64,000 bases of DNA. Source: Rhizodiscina lignyota (Eukaryota > Ascomycota > Dothideomycetes > Aulographales > Rhizodiscinaceae). This document shows positions 57,672 to 64,000 of the stretch, in pieces; position 1 is the stretch's first letter; every line of letters starts with the position of its first letter. The position numbers were made by a program, and so were the translations under genes. A model generated the notes under the pieces. That model had not been told where the DNA came from. It did not search any database and saw only the letters and a list, made by a program, of their open reading frames with translations. The DNA is taken from contig ML978123.1 in assembly GCA_010015805.1 (NCBI GenBank), positions 744,001 through 808,000 of the forward strand. The letters run 5' to 3'.

Positions 57672-59240
57672 CTAGTCTGGAGCGCTTTGCACTTCCCAGG
57701 GTGCCTCATAGTCCGTCCAGTCGTGCCAATCAATAAGTCCATCTCTTGCGGTCCGCTTCAACGCAGGGCGATGCACAGGTTCCTCATCTTCGGCATGGCC
57801 AGAATCCTCCTCTCCAAGCGCTTCAAGTAAGCGTGCTTGTTCCTCCACAGCTGCGCGTTGGTCAAGCTCTTCAGCGTAGCGTTCATGCTCTGCCTCCAGC
57901 GCGGCGAGCCGCCGGTCATCTTCGTCCTCATCAAGGTCGGGAAGAGAAGACATTTCTTCTGTATCTGATTGTTCCACCGGTGGTGGGACAGAACTCCCTG
58001 AGAGAAACGCTTCAGTCTCTTCGTAGCTGAGTTCATCCTTTCGACCCATATCTGTCAAAACGACACCACATCTTCTTGCGGTCCAGATCCAGAAGTCGCG
58101 TGCGTTCTCCTTCATGCCTAGAATGCGAAGAGCAGCTTTCACGTCTTGTGATGTCACATTCAGCCTCCTGTTCCGCATTGACGAGTTCCACACATCTGAA
58201 GCTCGTAGTCGACTCATGGCTTGGAATAGTACGGTTTGCACAACCCGACGCGTTATAGTAACAGCCAGCCGATGAAAATCAAGAAAAGTGGTACACATCA
58301 TCGACGGCTCGTCATCTTGCGTAGCAATGGACAACCAGTTTTCATCTTGCCTACTACCTCCTGCGTTCATAAACACTTCGGTAGATAGTTTGATCCAGCT
58401 GCTCGTTTTGAATAACTCCGCCGCTCGTCGAATTTCATGGTCTTCAGACAAAACTTGTTTGAACGACGGATCGTGAAGTTTCAGCCGCTTGCTTGGACTT
58501 TCCGGGTCCCGATTTTCGTCGTCTGAACTCGGATCATCGTCAGGGAAGTCGTTGGTAATTGCATCATCAAGCTCTTTGGCAACAGCCGAATCGATCAGCC
58601 ATAATGATCCATATTTCTTCTCCTCTTGCTGGATTTCCCAATTCCATTGATTGAATGCCAGGGCATCTGCAGCACCATTTAGCTTCTCCTCGCAAGTCTC
58701 GCCAATCTCCACAGCAGCCGGCATATCCCCCATTGATGCGAGACCATATTCAGGGTCATTGAGGGAGTGTTCTACAAGTCCATCCTTGAGCGTAAACAGA
58801 TAGTCTCGAACTTCAAGTTTCGATTTAGAGCCTATAGCAGCCGAGACTTTGGGTAAATCATCCCGACCATATCGAGCAAGAGCCTCGAACATCACATCTT
58901 TCTCTTTGCTGGTCCACAAAGAAGCACCAAAGTGAGTTTGAGCAAACCTGTTTTGTACAACGTCCGCGAACGGGGTTGCTACTTCATGAATTGTGGAATT
59001 TAGAAGCTGCCGGAATGAGTCGCTGTATTTCCCTTGCAGGCGCCTTCTCTTTGCTGCTGTTGTTTTTCTCACAATTTTCCGCTTTTTGGTAGGGCTCGGG
59101 TCCAACGGTTGCGAGTCATTCTGATCTGATACTTGTGGTGATATGCCCGACTGCTGCGACACCGTCGATCCGTCTTCGCTATGCTCGTCGTCTTCTGGTC
59201 TGAAATCGCTCGCAGTCTCTGATAGTTCGTCGCTCATCAT
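57672..59240 (-). CDS. RRN5: RNA polymerase I initiation factor Rrn5-like (SANT domain)
   Basis: Single exon on the minus strand; the first true ATG is at 59240 (MMSDELSETASDF), giving 522 residues. Acidic/Ser leader, a Lys/Arg cluster (KKRKIVRKTTAAKRRRL), then a SANT/Myb domain with the Trp of LWTSKEKDVMFEALARYGRD and VSAAIGSKSKLEVRDYLF. A histone-fold-like region follows (VTITRRVVQTVLFQAMSRLR, LNVTSQDVKAALRILGMKE). The C-terminus is acidic with a coiled coil (DEDDRRLAALEAEHERYAEE). This layout matches Rrn5 of the upstream activation factor that directs Pol I at rDNA. Divergent from the BRE4-like gene. Confidence 0.8.
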   Translation of the reverse strand: MMSDELSETASDFRPEDDEHSEDGSTVSQQSGISPQVSDQNDSQPLDPSPTKKRKIVRKTTAAKRRRLQGKYSDSFRQLLNSTIHEVATPFADVVQNRFAQTHFGASLWTSKEKDVMFEALARYGRDDLPKVSAAIGSKSKLEVRDYLFTLKDGLVEHSLNDPEYGLASMGDMPAAVEIGETCEEKLNGAADALAFNQWNWEIQQEEKKYGSLWLIDSAVAKELDDAITNDFPDDDPSSDDENRDPESPSKRLKLHDPSFKQVLSEDHEIRRAAELFKTSSWIKLSTEVFMNAGGSRQDENWLSIATQDDEPSMMCTTFLDFHRLAVTITRRVVQTVLFQAMSRLRASDVWNSSMRNRRLNVTSQDVKAALRILGMKENARDFWIWTARRCGVVLTDMGRKDELSYEETEAFLSGSSVPPPVEQSDTEEMSSLPDLDEDEDDRRLAALEAEHERYAEELDQRAAVEEQARLLEALGEEDSGHAEDEEPVHRPALKRTARDGLIDWHDWTDYEAPWEVQSAPD

Positions 59241-59598
59241 GAACTGCTGTTGGACGGATCCCGAACCTGCTCGCCCCAAATGAAGCACGTGTCGAACATG
59301 GAACTGGACAAACTGCCACCCATGTTTGATGATGTCGCTGAGCAGAACTGACTTTACGGCGGTAACGCGACATGCAAATTAAATTCTGTCACGAAACTAA
59401 CACGGTTCACGTGGATCGCTTACATAAGGCACGGCGACGAAACATCCGTAGGATTGAAGCTATGACGCCCCCAACAGCTGCTGAAATAAACATAGCAAGA
59501 GCAAATGTTCTTGCGTGTGAACGAGGTTCACAGCAACTGCCAGGCGGAGTGGAGAGCACTTGGGGATGTTGGCGCTCCATGACCGGGAGCTATAAACA
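59241..59598. promoter_or_regulatory. divergent promoter, RRN5-like / BRE4-like
   Basis: 358 bases between divergent starts. No specific motif assigned. Confidence 0.4.
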
Positions 59599-62500
59599 AT
59601 GAGCGCGAACGGCTCTTCTGCCGATGCTTCTCAGTCATCCGCAAACCGCCGTTTTCTATGGCGCCCGAAGGTATGTTCAGAGTGAGATTCAGCCGAAGAA
59701 CGGGAAGAAGCTGACAGAGACAGGTACGAAATACGACCTTAGTCCTCCCCCGAACTGGCGAGCGAGTGCACCGAGTCTTCACGTTGCGCGATTCTCCACT
59801 CGACGACGATGGCCCTTCAGACGACCGCACACCTCTCCTTGGAGGCTCCGCTCCAACTCGCCGAGCAGAAGGGCGGGTCTCGAAGCTGCAGAAACAATTA
59901 TACGCGAAGTCTAAAGAGGCGTATGCTTTCTGGACGTCTAAAACTGGAGTGGGCATCCTCAAATGCTCGCTTGCATATTTGCTCGGCAGTCTAGCGACAT
60001 TCGTCCCATTCATTGCGAATACGTTGGGCCGAAATGACACCAAGCATATGGTGGCTACGGTCACAGTGTACTTTCATCCAGCCAGATCTGCAGGCAGCAT
60101 GGAAAACGCCCTCTGCCTCGCTATTTGCGCGTTTATTTACGCAGCATTCGTATCATTTTCGAGCATGGCTGTATCTGCATTCTTCGGTCACCACTATTTG
60201 ATTCCTGTGGGACATGCTATAGTCCTGATTGTTTTCTGTGGTGGTGGCCTTGGTCTGATTGCCTGGACCAAGCAGAGGCTGGGAAATCCTCTGGTCAACG
60301 TGGTACGTATGGAATGAACTCCTTCTAGAGTCCCTGCGACTAACTTTTCAAGGCGTGCTCGCTAGCATCACTTTCTATCATTTCGATTCTTACGAAGGAG
60401 GGTGCTGTTCAGGAATCCAAATTCTCTTACGAGAAGATCCTTCAGATTCTGAAGATGGTCTTAATTGGCATTGTGATGACTACGTTTGTTAGCTTTGTCA
60501 TCAAGCCGATTTCTGCTCGTCATGACTTCAGAGAGGACCTTGTAAAGACCACTGATCTTCTGGCGGACTTTCTGTCAATGATCTCGCGGTCGTTCTTGTC
60601 TGGTTCTGATGAGGAGCTCAAATCGCCCGCATATGAAGCTGCATCCCAAAAATACACGTCAGCATTCAATTCATTAACCAAAAATCTGGGCGAATCGAAG
60701 TGGGAACACTACCTCTTTGGCACGGAGAAAGAATATAGAGCAAACGTCAAGGTTACGAAGTGCGTCGAGACGATTTCACAAGATCTGAGAGGTCTCCGAA
60801 GCGCAGCCTCTACTCAGTTCTCCCTCATGGAAAAGTCCTCGCGTCCGAGCACTCCCCCTCGTATGAATGGTGCGACGGCGGATACTGCTCCCTTTAGTCC
60901 TGGATTACTCACGCCAAACTCTTTCGATCCGCCTAGCATGTTATCATCAATTTATGAGGAGCCTGAAGAGGAAGAAAATGAACAGACCACTAGCCTGGAG
61001 AGGCGAGGCTCTGCATTGTCACTGGATGCGGCAAGCACTTCTGCTGACATCTTCAGTCTCTTCATCAGCAATCTCGGACCACCGATGAAGTCGTTGGCGT
61101 ACACGCTTAAGGAAGTTCTTGGTGAACTGCCTTTTGACAGCGCTCGGCATGTGAATGTGAACAGTCATTTCCGGGGAAGTCTTGTTGACGCCAACGCTCT
61201 CTACACCAATGCAAGGAAAGACGGTCTTTCGCAGCTCTACAGAAACCGTTCGGTAACGAAATGGCGTTCTGAAAAGGCAGCCGATTTTGAAGACGTTGCA
61301 GCCAGTTGTGGATACTTTAGTTCATCCCTGCAGGATCTCGCCGAGCATACCATTCATTACCTGGATGTGCTAGAAGAGATGAAAGGCCTGGAAGATAGAT
61401 CTCTGAAGAAGCGCTCTTGGAACTGGCTAAAGTTCTGGCGTATGTTCCGACCTGCTTCAAGTGATGGGCCTCAGGATGAGGGCATTATTCATCGACATGC
61501 TACTCCTGAGGAGGGTCTTTCCCAGCCAATGCCAAGCCCGAAACTGCATCATACGGATGATCTAGGCGATCAGCCACCTAAAGAGCGTTCCATCAGGCTA
61601 CGAATGTGGCAAGCGTTTCGCTTCATCAGGAGGGAAGACATCAGATTTGCAATCAAAGTCGGAATCGGCGCCGTACTGTTCGGCATGTTTGCCTTCATTC
61701 CTTCAACCCGTCCGATCTATAATCACTGGAGGGCCGAGTGGGGCCTCTTGAGCTATATGCTTGTTTGTTCAATGACAGTAGGAGCGTCTAATACGACCGG
61801 ATTCGAGCGCACGTGGGGCACATGCGCTGGTGCTCTCTGCGGCGTCGTCGCCTGGGTTATCGCTGATGATAATCCGTGGGCGCTTGGATTCATCGGTTGG
61901 CTTATGGCAGTATTCGCATACTACATCATTCTCGGCCTCGGCAAGGGCCCCATGGGTCGCTTTATCCTCCTCACATACAACCTCTCGGTCTTGTACTCCT
62001 ACTCCCTTACCGTCCGCGACCAAGAAGACGATGACGATGAAGGTGGAATCGACCCAGCTATTTGGGAGATTGTGCTTCATCGTGTTGTCGCTGTGACTGT
62101 TGGTACGATGTGGGGTATGATTGTGACCAGGCTCATCTGGCCTATCAGCGCGCGGAAGAAGTTCCAAAATGGACTGTCGGTATTATGGCTACGCATGGGG
62201 CTAATCTGGAAACGGGACCCGCTCTCTATATTGATGGAAGGCGAACCCGGGTCAAGTTACATGGACATTCGAGAATCGATTGAGCTTCAGAGATTCCTTT
62301 CAAAGCTGGATGGACTAAGAGACTCAGCAGCTTATGAGTTCGATCTGCGCGGCCCGTTCCCGAAGGAGACCTTTGGGAGAATACTGAAAGCGACAGGCCG
62401 TATATTAGACGCATTCTATGCGATGAATGTTGTCATTGTCAAGGACCTCAAGGCCACCCCCGGTGAGGCAGAAATCTTGAAATATACCAGGAATGAGCGG

Positions 62501-62858
62501 ATGCAGCTCTCGTCACGCATCTCTCATCTCTTCTCAGTTCTGGCGTCTTCGATGAAACTGGAATATCCGCTCAATGACGCATTACCGAATATTGAGCATA
62601 CGAGGGACCGATTGTTAGCAAAATTGTTTCAGTTTCGGACGCATATGACAGGACAGCCAAATGCACCTACAGATGAGGACTATGAGCTCTTCTATGCGTA
62701 CTGTAAGTTTTGTTATTCACTTTCTTCGACAGAAACATGCTGATGATCTGCTTCTAGCTTTGGTTACTGGTCAGCTTGCGCAAGATATTGGTGACATTGG
62801 TAGGGACATAGAGCAGTTATATGGTGTGCTCAATGAGGACAGCTTGAAGCTTCAATAG
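59599..62858 (+). CDS. BRE4: BRE4-like aromatic acid exporter-type membrane protein
   Basis: Exons 59599-59670, 59724-60302, 60353-62702 and 62758-62858 give 1033 residues. Two membrane blocks of the fungal ArAE/DUF2421 type are seen: the N-terminal one with GILKCSLAYLLGSLATFVPF, SMENALCLAICAFIYAAFV and LIPVGHAIVLIVFCGGGLGL; the C-terminal one with FAIKVGIGAVLFGMFAFIPS, EWGLLSYMLVCSMTVGASNT, GALCGVVAWVIADDNPWALG and VVAVTVGTMWGMIVTRLIW. A long soluble region between them is Ser/Pro-rich. Yeast Bre4 is linked to brefeldin A sensitivity and endocytosis; the relatives are plant/bacterial aromatic-acid exporters. The substrate is unknown. Its 3' end is only 63 bases from that of DPH5. Confidence 0.88.
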
Positions 62859-62921
62859 TCATTACGTCTAGTTTGATACCCACTACCAAAATGCATTTTC
62901 TTCGGCGTTCAATATCGTGTC

Positions 62922-63898
62922 CTAGCCTTTTCCAGCATAGTCATTCTCCCAGACCTCATCAAATGTCTTCTGATTGACTGCAAAGTCTCGAAGGTACTCC
63001 CTCTCGAGGTCATGCGTCCTTCTTCCCAGCAACACCACACTGTGAAGCGGCTTGCCCACGTCAACGTCGCATAGCTCTTCCAATGTCCCAACCACAAACG
63101 TCTGGTCTTTTGCGCCTACTCTCGCTGCTCCAACAGCCAAACTGCGAGGTCCGTAGACAGCTTCCTTCCTCTCCTCTTCAACCTCCAACATCTGACTCGC
63201 GCATGTCGCCACGCTCATGTATCTCGGTTGCTCATACACGATCTTGCCACGGGCCAGCATGTCCAGATTAGGCTCCTTGACCTTGATGTCCAGCAATATC
63301 AACGTATGCAAGCCGATTTGTACATTCTCTTTCACGCGGTCGTAGAACGACGACGGTTTCCACGTCTCAGTAAAGAACACCATTGAGACGGTCTGTCCGA
63401 AGTTGTAGAGTTGTAGGCCACAGGCTCCAATGGCCGAGAGAATAGAGGCATTGGGAATCGAGGTGTAGGCGATATTCAGTGCGCGAGCGCGGAGGAGGAG
63501 GTCTGTGTGGGTTGTTGCGCTACAATCGACTCTATAAGCGTGATTTCAGATACAAGAAGGGTGTAGAATTACCCAAATGGGTCGCCAACGACGAGGAATG
63601 CTACATCGACTTTGTCTGCGTCGGCGAGGATAGTGTCGCTGGACGACTCGACCATTTCGCGGTCGGCTATGATTACAGACCTCCCATAGAAAGCTTCCTA
63701 CTGATGGCGACCATATCTATTAGCCTACGTATTCCGCAGCAGTTAAATGGCATGATCATTCACCAATTGCTCCTTGTCGACCAAAAGGACTGCAGTGTAT
63801 GCTTCCAGATACACCCTCTCGGCCTTTTTTACGACGTCGAGGCCTTTGACAGTGATGTCAGTCTCATCGGCCAGACCGAGGCCTACGAGGTAGAGCAT
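62922..63898 (-). CDS. DPH5: diphthine methyl ester synthase
   Basis: Minus-strand exons 63898-63764, 63697-63573 and 63519-62922 give 285 residues, close to the yeast protein (300). Seen: [20 protein letters not shown] at the N-terminus, [50 protein letters not shown] and [20 protein letters not shown], all characteristic of the tetrapyrrole-methylase-type fold of Dph5. It methylates the diphthamide precursor on eEF2 using S-adenosylmethionine. The introns (66 and 53 bases) restore the conserved QLEAFYGR and DPFGATTHTD junctions. The gene is complete; the remaining ~100 bases to the window end hold its upstream flank. Confidence 0.95.
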
Positions 63899-64000
63899 TT
63901 TTGTCGTATCTCTCTGGATCGTCGACAATGTTGCAGCGACGTGGGTATCTGCACAGTCTGATCAGAATTAGATGTGGCTTGAGAGCACTGGCCATGGACA

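Overview
This window is nuclear DNA of a filamentous ascomycete (Pezizomycotina). Genes lie on both strands, and most carry short introns of about 45-130 bases with GT..AG ends and CTRAC/CTGAC-like branch sites. The recognisable proteins are fungal: CYP61/ERG5 sterol C-22 desaturase, niaD and niiA, Rrn5, Om14-like, Spo7-like and a BRE4-type exporter. The combination suggests Dothideomycetes, but that is inference from general protein character, not from a search. I see no CRISPR array, tRNA, rRNA, LTR element or DNA transposon.

Layout. 0.1-1.6 kb: a complete alpha/beta hydrolase rebuilt from seven exons. 2-8.2 kb: three tandem, same-strand paralogs of a family I do not recognise; they share an HTH-like core and a second C-terminal block, and have variable disordered N-termini (one with an AT-hook, one with a bipartite basic motif). 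This array is the strongest candidate for an undescribed system. 9.1-12 kb: ERG5 and a mitochondrial rhodanese. 12.4-16.6 kb: a large DDB1/CPSF-A-type protein on the minus strand. 17.9-20.7 kb: a Gyp8-like TBC GAP and a basic nuclear hypothetical protein. 21-28 kb: the nitrate assimilation pair, nitrite reductase (niiA) and nitrate reductase (niaD), head-to-tail on the minus strand. Each promoter has a NirA-type CTCCGHGG site and GATA sites. 29.2-31.5 kb: two adjacent paralogous Myb-like basic proteins with the same four-exon structure. 32.2-34.5 kb: Bos1 SNARE and an unknown RG-rich protein. 34.5-36.5 kb: almost empty. 36.5-38.3 kb: pyruvate dehydrogenase E2. 38.8-44.9 kb: a Sec7 ARF-GEF. 45.6-47.4 kb: a Cld1/ABHD5-type lipase. 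47.6 kb: an ankyrin relic. 48.5-54 kb: Spo7-like, a His-rich small protein, a DUF7730-like protein and an Om14-like protein. 54.6-56.1 kb: a RING-H2 ubiquitin ligase. 57.7-59.2 kb: Rrn5. 59.6-62.9 kb: BRE4-like. 62.9-63.9 kb: DPH5.

Only niiA-niaD forms a clear functional cluster (nitrate to nitrite to ammonium). The other recognised genes are ordinary housekeeping functions (secretory traffic, lipid and sterol metabolism, transcription, translation-factor modification) interspersed with lineage-type gene families. Exon limits were derived by hand from splice sites and frame continuity; all multi-exon models close in frame.
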